The notes beneath the pieces are model-generated. The model worked only from the letters and a program-made list of their open reading frames with translations. It did no database searches and was not told the DNA's origin. A program made the translations under genes and the position numbers. This document shows, in pieces, positions 1 to 6,602 of a stretch of 64,000 nucleotides of DNA; positions within the stretch are counted from its first letter, which is position 1, and each line of letters starts with the position of its first letter. Source of the stretch: Nocardioides szechwanensis (GTDB lineage Bacteria > Actinomycetota > Actinomycetes > Propionibacteriales > Nocardioidaceae); assembly GCF_900103935.1 (NCBI RefSeq), contig NZ_FNIC01000011.1, positions 1-64,000 on the forward strand, written 5' to 3'.

Positions 1-45
1 GATCTGGTCCCACATCGCATCGCTGAGCACCGCCATCCGCGTCAT
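1..45 (-). mobile_element. 5' end of an IS transposase gene (partial, cut by the window edge)
   Basis: The minus strand from 45 to 1 is open and starts with ATG; it reads MTRMAVLSDAMWDQI. The string VLSDAMWDQI resembles the N-terminus of IS5-like transposases, which often begin with a 'LSDxxWxxIxPLLP' block. Only 15 residues are visible, so family assignment is tentative. The element's end would lie between this ATG and the sulfotransferase stop at 92. A plausible end is gagacacgcc at 82-91, directly followed by ctag (92-95), a target type known for some IS5-group elements. The rest of the element lies outside the window. Confidence 0.5.
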
Positions 46-91
46 GCGCTCAGCATCAAGCCCGAAGCCCGCTCAACATTGGAGACACGCC

Positions 92-1174
92 CTAGCCGCG
101 CAGGCGCCGGCCCAGCGCCGACTTCAGGCGGCGCGGAAGAGGCGCGGCCTCGGCCGGAGCCTCGGTGGCCTCGCGCTGCTCGCGCAGCAACCGGCGGAGC
201 CGGCGGTTCTTGTTCTGGAGGTCGGTGACGAGGGCCTGCGCCTCGTGGGTCTCGTAGCGGAGCTCGTCCTGGACGAGCGCGCGCGCCTCGGCGAAGAGCC
301 GCGCGTAGGACCGGGTCACCTCGTCGAGCCGCTCGCAGGCCGCGCCGTCGCGCGGGTCGCCGCACAGCTGGTCGAGCTGCTCCCAGGTGGCCTCGGCCAG
401 GGCCTGGACCTCGGGGGTCACGCGCAGGTCGTTCCACGTGAGGGTCGAGCGCTGCATGCCCGGGTCGAGCCAGGTGTCGAGCTCGTGGGTGCCGGGCTCG
501 GAGGACGTGTCGATGCCGAGGTCGAGCTGGTCGGAGACCCGCCCGAGCGCGGTGCGCCAGTCGCCGACGAGGTCGTCGTACCGGATGAACGAGCGGGTCC
601 TGCCGCGGGTGTCGCGCTCGGTGACCAGGGCGATCTCGACCCACGCTGCGACGTTGGTGATCTCCTTGGCAGCCCGCTCGACGTCGTCGCGCTCCTGGCC
701 CCAGACGAGGTCGCGTGAGCCGACCACCTCGGCGGGGTGGCGCACGGTGGTCAGGTAGCGCAGGTCGATGCCCAGGTCGTCGCAGGCACCGCGCCACACG
801 TCGAGGAACCGCATCGCGTGGGGGTCCTTGACCACCAGGCGGGGCTCGGTCTGGAGGGCGAGCCAGTCGCGTAGCTCGGCCCGGACGTCGGGGTCGGCCA
901 GTACGTCGGCCAGTCGCTGCTGGGTCTCGGGGCTGGCATCGCCGGCGCGGACCCCGGCCCGCTTGAGGTGCTTCTTGTGGAAGTCGATGCAGAACCACGG
1001 CTCGAAGTGGCCCTTGGCGTTGCGCTCCGACGCCGGGACCATCGGCTGCGGCACGTGGAACCCGAGGTGGTTGAGGCTGCCGGCGAGGGCGCTCGTGCCG
1101 CTGCGCGCGGAGCCGGTGACCAGCACCAGGACCTGAGGGTCGCGCTGACCCGCGTCTGCTCCGCTCACGTCCAC
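92..1174 (-). CDS. sulfotransferase-family protein
   Basis: A 360-residue cytoplasmic protein. Near the N-terminus, GSARSGTSALA (residues about 21-31) follows a hydrophobic beta strand, as expected for the 5'-phosphosulfate-binding loop of sulfotransferases that use PAPS. The segment YLTTVRHPAEVVGSRD (about 140-155) fits the 3'-phosphate-binding region with its conserved Arg and Ser. The C-terminal 60 residues are rich in Leu, Glu, Arg and Gln and probably form a coiled coil, followed by a basic tail. Such proteins sulfate glycolipids, polysaccharides or small molecules; the acceptor cannot be told. The GTG start is placed seven bases after a TAGTTT -10 box. The stop lies next to a presumed IS end, but the reading frame looks complete. 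Confidence 0.85.
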   Translation of the reverse strand: MDVSGADAGQRDPQVLVLVTGSARSGTSALAGSLNHLGFHVPQPMVPASERNAKGHFEPWFCIDFHKKHLKRAGVRAGDASPETQQRLADVLADPDVRAELRDWLALQTEPRLVVKDPHAMRFLDVWRGACDDLGIDLRYLTTVRHPAEVVGSRDLVWGQERDDVERAAKEITNVAAWVEIALVTERDTRGRTRSFIRYDDLVGDWRTALGRVSDQLDLGIDTSSEPGTHELDTWLDPGMQRSTLTWNDLRVTPEVQALAEATWEQLDQLCGDPRDGAACERLDEVTRSYARLFAEARALVQDELRYETHEAQALVTDLQNKNRRLRRLLREQREATEAPAEAAPLPRRLKSALGRRLRG

Positions 1175-1181
1175 GGCGACA

Positions 1182-1187
1182 AAACTA
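1182..1187 (-). promoter_or_regulatory. -10 box of a leaderless promoter for the sulfotransferase
   Basis: On the minus strand the hexamer TAGTTT ends seven bases before the GTG at 1174, and no Shine-Dalgarno sequence precedes the start. This is the spacing expected if transcription begins at the start codon. Confidence 0.6.
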
Positions 1188-1210
1188 CCGGGCGCGGCCG
1201 GCGGTGCCGG

Positions 1211-1828
1211 TCACAGGCCCGCGAGCAGGGACTCCATGCGGGCGATCTCGGCGGTCTGCGTGGCGTTGACGTCGCCCGCGAGCTCGTTGACGCGCTGGTC
1301 CTCGCCTTCGGAGAGGACCGTGAGCGCCATCGCCACGGCACCCTCGTGGTGCTGGACCATGCCGGTGAGGAACAGCTCGTCGAAGGCGGCGCCGTCGGCG
1401 TCGGCGAGCGCGGCCATCTGGTCGTCGCTGAGCATCCCGTGCAGGTCCCCGTCCATGTCTCGGTGCGCGTGGTCGGGGACCTCGAGGCCTTGGTCGACCA
1501 GCCAGTCGGACATGACCAGGATCTCCGGCGCCTGCGCCGCAGCGATCCGTGCGGCCAGGGCCCGGACCTCGGGCGACTGCGCGCGGGTCTGGGCCAGCAC
1601 GGCCATCTGGAGGGCCTGCTCGTGGTGGGGGATCATGCCCTCCAGGAACGCCGCGTCGGCGTCGTTCCAGCCCTCCTGCGGGGAGGCGCTCGTCTCGGGG
1701 CTGGGGTCGTGGCTGGAGCTGTGGCCGGGGTCGGCCTCGGGCCGGGGTTCGTCGTCGCTGCAGGCCGAAGTGCTCGCAAAGACCAGCAGGGCAAGACAGA
1801 ATGCCGCCACGCGGCGCGTCGGGATCAC
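1211..1828 (-). CDS. DUF305 lipoprotein
   Basis: A 205-residue exported lipoprotein. A hydrophobic signal ends in a lipobox (TSAC, Cys23), followed by a charged, low-complexity linker to about residue 52. The DUF305 domain contains the two characteristic paired-histidine helices, MIPHHEQA (65-72) and MVQHHEGA (157-164), plus many Met and His residues between them. DUF305 proteins are ferritin-like helical bundles, and the cyanobacterial member CopM binds copper; metal binding here is inferred from that. The gene is divergent from the LVIVD-repeat secreted protein that starts at 1905, with 76 bases between the two starts, so the two may be co-regulated. The GTG start (reading MIPTRR) follows a TACGGT box by six bases. 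Confidence 0.88.
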   Translation of the reverse strand: MIPTRRVAAFCLALLVFASTSACSDDEPRPEADPGHSSSHDPSPETSASPQEGWNDADAAFLEGMIPHHEQALQMAVLAQTRAQSPEVRALAARIAAAQAPEILVMSDWLVDQGLEVPDHAHRDMDGDLHGMLSDDQMAALADADGAAFDELFLTGMVQHHEGAVAMALTVLSEGEDQRVNELAGDVNATQTAEIARMESLLAGL

Positions 1829-1834
1829 GGGTCA

Positions 1835-1840
1835 ACCGTA
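1835..1840 (-). promoter_or_regulatory. -10 box of a leaderless promoter for the DUF305 gene
   Basis: Minus-strand TACGGT, six bases before the GTG at 1828. It lies in the short divergent region shared with the LVIVD-repeat gene. Confidence 0.65.
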
Positions 1841-1904
1841 ACTTTCCCCGGTGGCCGCGGTTGGCCCAGTCGTTGGTCCAGCACCCCCTCCGGAAGGACC
1901 GCAC

Positions 1905-3413
1905 GTGAAGCTGCTGCCCGCTGGCACCCTGGCGGCCACGCTCGCCGGCGCCGTCGGCGCCCTCGCGTTCGGCAGCGTACCCGCGCTCGGCAGCGGCGAG
2001 GACCCGAAGCCCGGACAGTGCACGGCGGCCGAGGTCGCCGAGCTGCGCGCGGCCGGTGACAACTTCGCCGACGTCTGCTTCCTGCCCGGCCAGGAGCTCG
2101 CCGGTATCGAGGGCTTCGACGTCGCCCTCGACCCCGGGCAGGTCGACCGCAGCAACAACCTGAGGCTCGTGGCCAACCTCCCGCTGACGGGGGCGTTCAA
2201 GGGCGAGGGGGCCTACGGCACCGACCTCGCGTTCAAGGGCGACTACGCCTTCGCCGGAAACTACGAGGGCTTCACGGTCTACAACATCGAGAAGCCGTGG
2301 AAGCCCAAGCGGGTCGCGCAGGTGGTCTGCCCGGGCTCCCAGAACGACATCTCGGTCTACCGCGACCTGCTGGTCCTCTCGGTCGACTCCAGCCGCAGCA
2401 ACCCGACCTGCCGCAACGAGAGCCAGTCGGCCAGCGAGAAGTCCTCCTGGGAGGGCATCCGCGTCTTCGACATCAGCAAGCCGTGGCAGCCGCGCTTCCT
2501 CAGGTCGGTCGAGACCGCGTGCGGCTCGCACACGCATACGCTGGCCCCGAGCAAGAACGGGCGCGACCTGTTCGTCTACGCGTCGTCGTACTCGCCGAGC
2601 GAGGACCAGCCCGACTGCCAGCCGCCGCACGACTTCATCAGCGTCGTGCGGGTGCCGATCGCCCACGGCGAGCGGGCCAAGCTGGTCGGTGAGCCCGTGC
2701 TCTTCCCCGACGGCGGCAACCCGGGCGGCGTCTACTCCAGCGACACCAGCGGCTGCCACGACATCACGGCCTACCCGGCCAAGGACCTCGCCGCCGGTGC
2801 GTGCATGGGCGACGGCATCCTCATGGACATCTCCGACCGGGCGCACCCGCGGGTGATCCACCGGGTCACCGACGAGGTCAACTTCTCCTTCTGGCACTCG
2901 GCGACGTTCAACAACGCCGGTACCAAGGTGGTCTTCACCGACGAGCTTGGCGGCGGCGCGATGCCGACCTGCAACCCGGTGGTCGGCGCGGCCCGCGGCG
3001 CCGACGGGATCTACGACATCGTCGACCGGCAGCTGGTCTTCCGCAGCTACTACAAGATGCCGCGCACCCAGAGCCTCACCGAGAACTGCGTGGCCCACAA
3101 CGGCTCGCTGATCCCGGTGCAGGGCAAGGACATCATGGTCCAGGCCTGGTACCAGGGCGGTACGTCGGTCTGGGACTTCACCGACTCGGCCAACCCCGTG
3201 GAGATCGCCCACTTCGACCGCGGCGCCGTCTCCGACACCGAGCTCGTGCTCGGCGGCTCGTGGTCGTCGTACTGGTACAACGGCTACATCTACTCCAGCG
3301 ACATCACGCGTGGCCTCGAGGTGTTCGCGATGGACGACAAGCGCGTCGCCAGCGCCAAGAAGGTGCGGATGTCTCGGTTCAACGCGCAGTCGCAGCCGTC
3401 CTACAACGGCTGA
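1905..3413 (+). CDS. secreted LVIVD-repeat (beta-propeller-like) protein
   Basis: 502 residues from a GTG at 1905 that has GGAAGG (1892-1897) seven bases upstream; an in-frame ATG at 1851 lacks such a site. The N-terminus (KLLPAGTLAATLAGAVGALA) is a Sec signal peptide. The mature part repeats the pattern 'YAFAGNYEGFTVYNIEKPWKPKRVAQV', then 'GIRVFDISKPWQPRFLRSV' and 'GTSVWDFTDSANPVEIAHF', which is the LVIVD repeat expected to fold into propeller blades. Conserved-looking Cys and His groups (CGSHTHT, CHDI, FWHSATF, VAHNG) sit between blades and could bind metal; this is inference. No enzymatic function is known for the family. The pairing with a divergent DUF305 lipoprotein suggests a shared extracytoplasmic role. 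Confidence 0.88.
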   Translation: MKLLPAGTLAATLAGAVGALAFGSVPALGSGEDPKPGQCTAAEVAELRAAGDNFADVCFLPGQELAGIEGFDVALDPGQVDRSNNLRLVANLPLTGAFKGEGAYGTDLAFKGDYAFAGNYEGFTVYNIEKPWKPKRVAQVVCPGSQNDISVYRDLLVLSVDSSRSNPTCRNESQSASEKSSWEGIRVFDISKPWQPRFLRSVETACGSHTHTLAPSKNGRDLFVYASSYSPSEDQPDCQPPHDFISVVRVPIAHGERAKLVGEPVLFPDGGNPGGVYSSDTSGCHDITAYPAKDLAAGACMGDGILMDISDRAHPRVIHRVTDEVNFSFWHSATFNNAGTKVVFTDELGGGAMPTCNPVVGAARGADGIYDIVDRQLVFRSYYKMPRTQSLTENCVAHNGSLIPVQGKDIMVQAWYQGGTSVWDFTDSANPVEIAHFDRGAVSDTELVLGGSWSSYWYNGYIYSSDITRGLEVFAMDDKRVASAKKVRMSRFNAQSQPSYNG

Positions 3414-3434
3414 GCCCCGCGACCGCAGGGTTTG

Positions 3435-3440
3435 TAGCCT
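3435..3440 (+). promoter_or_regulatory. -10 box of a leaderless promoter for the first SpoIID-like gene
   Basis: TAGCCT ends six bases before the ATG at 3447. The intervening gagggg could also act as a weak ribosome site, but it lies too close to the start. Confidence 0.6.
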
Positions 3441-3446
3441 GAGGGG

Positions 3447-4637
3447 ATGCCGACCTCTCGGGTGACCCTGTCCACTCTCGTGCTGGTCCTCGCCACCTCG
3501 CTGGTCGGGGCGGGAGGCGGCCCGGCCTCGGCCACGACCTGGCAGGTGCCGGACGGGGCGACCGTCAAGCTCGTCGGGCACGGCTTCGGGCACGGCCACG
3601 GCCTCTCGCAGTACGGCGCGCAGCGCGCGGCGACCCAGGGGCTGGGCTACCGGAAGATCGTCCGGTTCTACTACCCGGGCACCTCGTGGGGCCGGTCGGC
3701 CGGCCCGGTCGCGGTGCTGCTGACCGCGGACACGACCCGCGACGTGGTGGTGGGGGCGCGCTCGGGCCTCACCGCGCGCCCCGTCGGTGGCAGCCCGATC
3801 GCGCTGACCCGGGTGCGGCCGAAGGCCACGCTGTGGCGGATCACGCCGGTGGTCGGCGACCGCAGCGCGATCCACTACAAGACCGACGGGTGGCACCGGC
3901 TCCGGCTCGTCAAGGGCGACGCGGAGTTCAGCGCCGGGGGCGCCCCGATCCGGCTGTTCGTGCCCGGTGGCAGCCGCTCCTACCGCGGGGTGCTGCGCTC
4001 GGCGTCGCCCGGGAGCTCGCTCGACCGCGACACCGTCAACGTGCTGAGCCTCGACGCCTACCTCAAGGGCGTCGTGCCGCGCGAGGTCCCGGCCTACTGG
4101 CACCCGCAGGCGCTGCGGTCGCAGGCGATCGCGGCGCGCAGCTACGCGGCGTACGAGCGCAAGCACTCGACCCGGCGGCACTTCCAGATCTGCGACACCG
4201 ACCAGTGTCAGGTCTACGGCGGCTTCACCGACGAGCAGTCGCGCACCAACCAGGCCATCGACGCCACCCGCGGGCAGGTGCTGACCAAGAACGGCGGGCC
4301 GATCTTCGCGCAGTTCTCGGCGAGCAGCGGTGGCTGGACCTCGGCAGGGGCGTTCTCCTACCTGCCCGCCAAACCCGACAAGTATGACGACTTCCCGGGC
4401 AACGACTACCACTCGTGGACGGTGCCGACGACGGACGCGAAGATCGAGCAGACCTGGCCCGCGGTCGGTGACCTGACGTCGATCGAGACCCGTGACCGGG
4501 ACGGCAACGGCGAGTGGGGCGGGCGGGTCGGGACGGTGGTCCTGCGCGGCTCCGGGGGCACGGTCGAGGTGTCCGGCGACGACTTCCGGTTCCTGCTGGG
4601 GCTCTACTCGACCTGGTTCACGCTCCGGGTCTCCTGA
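3447..4637 (+). CDS. SpoIID/LytB-domain secreted protein (paralog 1)
   Basis: A 396-residue protein with an N-terminal signal peptide (to about residue 30). It carries the glycine/histidine block HGFGHGHGLSQYGA (45-58) typical of actinobacterial SpoIID-like proteins. The SpoIID domain core is YLKGVVPREVPAYW followed by QAIAARSYAA. The Glu in PREVP corresponds to the catalytic acid of SpoIID, a lytic transglycosylase that cuts denuded peptidoglycan glycan strands. CDTDQCQVYGGF and SSGGWTSAGAFSYLP are further family motifs. Sporulation is not implied, as these proteins are common in non-sporulating actinobacteria and probably act in wall remodelling. It is followed by a paralog of nearly the same length, so the pair is a tandem duplication. 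Confidence 0.9.
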   Translation: MPTSRVTLSTLVLVLATSLVGAGGGPASATTWQVPDGATVKLVGHGFGHGHGLSQYGAQRAATQGLGYRKIVRFYYPGTSWGRSAGPVAVLLTADTTRDVVVGARSGLTARPVGGSPIALTRVRPKATLWRITPVVGDRSAIHYKTDGWHRLRLVKGDAEFSAGGAPIRLFVPGGSRSYRGVLRSASPGSSLDRDTVNVLSLDAYLKGVVPREVPAYWHPQALRSQAIAARSYAAYERKHSTRRHFQICDTDQCQVYGGFTDEQSRTNQAIDATRGQVLTKNGGPIFAQFSASSGGWTSAGAFSYLPAKPDKYDDFPGNDYHSWTVPTTDAKIEQTWPAVGDLTSIETRDRDGNGEWGGRVGTVVLRGSGGTVEVSGDDFRFLLGLYSTWFTLRVS

Positions 4638-4654
4638 ACTACAGATCTGTAGTT
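4637..4654. promoter_or_regulatory. 18-bp perfect palindrome, candidate operator between the SpoIID paralogs
   Basis: AACTACAGATCTGTAGTT is a perfect palindrome with no loop. It starts on the last base of the TGA stop of paralog 1 and sits about 92 bases before the start of paralog 2. It has no T-tract, so it is unlikely to be a terminator. The halves ACTACA / TGTAGT match the half-sites of BlaI/MecI/CopY-type repressors, which control wall and beta-lactam genes. The four-base centre is wider than the two bases of the staphylococcal sites, so the assignment is inference. Confidence 0.55.
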
Positions 4655-4746
4655 CGCCCGGACCGATTGCGGGGCGCTGTGGCGCGTGTTGCCATGTGGG
4701 GTCACACCTGTGATCTCCCGCCACATCCGTCCCTCAGAGAGTCCCC

Positions 4747-5931
4747 ATGCGCCTCCACTCGCGGCTCGTCACCGCTCTCTCCGTGCTCGCCCTCGTGGGC
4801 CTGCCCGGACCCGCCGAGGCCGCGGGCGACACCTGGACGGTGCCCGCCAGCGCCTGGGTGACGATCTCCGGGCACGGCTACGGGCACGGGCACGGGATGT
4901 CGCAGTACGGCGCCGAGGGGGCCGCGCGCAGCGGGCTCACGCACCGCCAGATCCTGGACTTCTACTACCCCGGCACCGAGTGGGGACGCGCGTCGGGCCG
5001 GGTCACGGTCCTGATCAGCGCCGACACCAGCGACGACCTCGAGGTCGTCGCCCGGCCCGGCCTCAGCATCCGCGACACCGCCGGCGGCGACCCGGTCACC
5101 CTGCCCGCCAAGGGCGCCAGCCGCTGGAGGGTGGCCGTGGCGCCCAACGGGCTCAACCGGGTCTCGTTCAAGACCGACCACTGGCGGCGCTGGCGCGACC
5201 TGCGCGGCGAGGGCGAGTTCTACGCCGGCGGCGACCCGATCACGCTGGTCACGCCGAGTGGCGACCGGGCCTACCGCGGGCGGCTGCGCGCCGTCGCGGT
5301 GGCACCCGGGTCCACCGCGCGGGACACGGTCAACGACCTCGCGATGGACAGCTACCTCAAGGGCGTGGTGCCGCTCGAGATCCCGGCGTCGTGGAGCACC
5401 GAGGCCGTACGCGCCCAGGCGGTCGCGGCCCGCACCTACGCGTCGTTCGAACGCATCAACCGTGCCGACGGCCGCCTGTGCGACACCACCTCGTGCCAGG
5501 TCTACGGCGGCTACGGCGCCGAGCACCCCGCATCCAACGCCGCGGTCGACGCGACCGCGCGCAAGATCCTGACCCACGGTGGCGCCCCGGCGTTCACGCA
5601 GTTCGCGTCGAGCAGCGGCGGCTGGACCTCGGCCGGCTCCGTGCCCTACCTCGCCGCGATCGAGGACCCGTACGACGACTGGGCCGGCAACCCCGTCCAC
5701 GACTGGACGACCCGGCTCGCGGACACCGCCATCGAACGGGCCTGGCCCAAGGTCGGCGACCTGACCCGCCTGACCGTCACCCGCCGCGACGGCAACGGCG
5801 ACTGGGGCGGGCGCGTCGCCTCGCTCACCATCACCGGCACCACGGGCAGCGTGGTCGTCTCCGGTGACACGTTCCGCTCCGTGCTCGGGCTGCGCTCCAC
5901 GTGGCTCACGTTCCGCGTCACGAAGCGCTGA
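4747..5931 (+). CDS. SpoIID/LytB-domain secreted protein (paralog 2)
   Basis: 394 residues, colinear with the gene just upstream: signal peptide ending near AEAAG, HGYGHGHGMSQYGA, YLKGVVPLEIPASW with the putative catalytic Glu, QAVAARTYASFERI, CDTTSCQVYGGY and SSGGWTSAGSVPYL. It is therefore a probable peptidoglycan-acting secreted protein of the SpoIID family. The start ATG is preceded by cagagag, a weak ribosome site. The 109-base gap from paralog 1 contains a perfect palindrome (4637-4654), so this copy may have its own regulation. Clear divergence between the copies shows the duplication is not recent. Confidence 0.9.
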   Translation: MRLHSRLVTALSVLALVGLPGPAEAAGDTWTVPASAWVTISGHGYGHGHGMSQYGAEGAARSGLTHRQILDFYYPGTEWGRASGRVTVLISADTSDDLEVVARPGLSIRDTAGGDPVTLPAKGASRWRVAVAPNGLNRVSFKTDHWRRWRDLRGEGEFYAGGDPITLVTPSGDRAYRGRLRAVAVAPGSTARDTVNDLAMDSYLKGVVPLEIPASWSTEAVRAQAVAARTYASFERINRADGRLCDTTSCQVYGGYGAEHPASNAAVDATARKILTHGGAPAFTQFASSSGGWTSAGSVPYLAAIEDPYDDWAGNPVHDWTTRLADTAIERAWPKVGDLTRLTVTRRDGNGDWGGRVASLTITGTTGSVVVSGDTFRSVLGLRSTWLTFRVTKR

Positions 5932-5974
5932 GTGCCGCGCCCGGGCCGGAGCACGCGCCGCTCGGGCCGACTGG

Positions 5975-5980
5975 GACGAT
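5975..5980 (+). promoter_or_regulatory. possible -10 box of a leaderless promoter for the thioesterase
   Basis: GACGAT ends six bases before the ATG at 5987. It keeps A at position 2 and T at position 6 but lacks the first T, so it is weaker than the other examples in this window. Confidence 0.4.
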
Positions 5981-5986
5981 GAGCGC

Positions 5987-6445
5987 ATGGGTGAGATGTT
6001 CGACTGCGAGATCCAGGCGCGCTACCGGGACGTCAACCTCGGCGGGCACGTCGACAACGTCGAGGCGATCCGGCTGATCGACGAGGCGCGGATCCAGTTC
6101 CTGCGGTTCTCGCCGCTGTCCGCGGACGCCGCGCCGGGGCTGCTCGCCGACCTCCCGAGCGGCGTCGTGGAGCTGGTGGGGTCGCAGCGGGTCGACTACC
6201 ACGCGGAGATGCGGTTCGCGCCGTTCCAGCCGTTCCTGGTGCGGATCTGGGTGAGCCGGATCGGCGGCTCGTCGTTCAGCGTGGCCACCGAGGTCCGGGT
6301 CGCCCCCGGGCACGCGCCGGCGCTCGTCGCCGAGACCGCGCTGGTCCTGTGGGACCACAACACCCAGTCGTCCTGGCAGCACTCCGACGTCGTACGACGG
6401 AGCCTGGAGCGCTACCTCGGCGAGCCCGTGGGCCTGCGCTCTTAG
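5987..6445 (+). CDS. hotdog-fold acyl-CoA thioesterase
   Basis: 152 residues. YRDVNLGGHVDNVEAIRLIDEARIQFL near the N-terminus is the 4HBT-type hotdog signature, with the Asp/Asn and Gly-His positions seen in YbgC/FcbC-like thioesterases. The frame is open further upstream (to 5864) but overlaps the preceding gene; ATG 5987 was chosen for its position and the -10-like hexamer before it. The role would be hydrolysis of an acyl-CoA in the cytoplasm; the acyl chain cannot be predicted. It converges with pyruvate carboxylase across an intergenic repeat. Confidence 0.85.
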   Translation: MGEMFDCEIQARYRDVNLGGHVDNVEAIRLIDEARIQFLRFSPLSADAAPGLLADLPSGVVELVGSQRVDYHAEMRFAPFQPFLVRIWVSRIGGSSFSVATEVRVAPGHAPALVAETALVLWDHNTQSSWQHSDVVRRSLERYLGEPVGLRS

Positions 6446-6469
6446 CCTGGTTCCACCGATCTGCGCCTG

Positions 6470-6585
6470 CTACGCGCCACCATCCGGGCGTGCTGGCTGC
6501 GTTACCGACGCTCGATGGACAACCAGTACGCCGTCGCACCGGCGCCTTGCCATCACACCCGCCTGGTGACGCTCGCGACGCCGCC
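6470..6585. repeat. degenerate intergenic repeat, copy 1
   Basis: This stretch aligns by eye with 14463-14580. Shared blocks in the same order are ctacgcg, cgtt(a/g)ccg, ctcga(t/c)gga, caacc..gtacgcc, tcgc(a/t)cc, gccttg, atc(a/g)cac and ctgg..acgc. It lies immediately downstream of the pyruvate carboxylase stop codon. It may be a transcript-end or REP-like element; I see no open gene in it. Confidence 0.55.
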
Positions 6586-6602
6586 CATCGGTGGATCCAG
6601 GC

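Noticed and set aside
4637..4654. Intrinsic terminator for the first SpoIID-like gene.
   Set aside because: The palindrome has no loop and no T-tract.
3447..5931. Sporulation locus because of SpoIID domains.
   Set aside because: No other sporulation gene is visible, and SpoIID/LytB proteins are widespread in non-sporulating actinobacteria.
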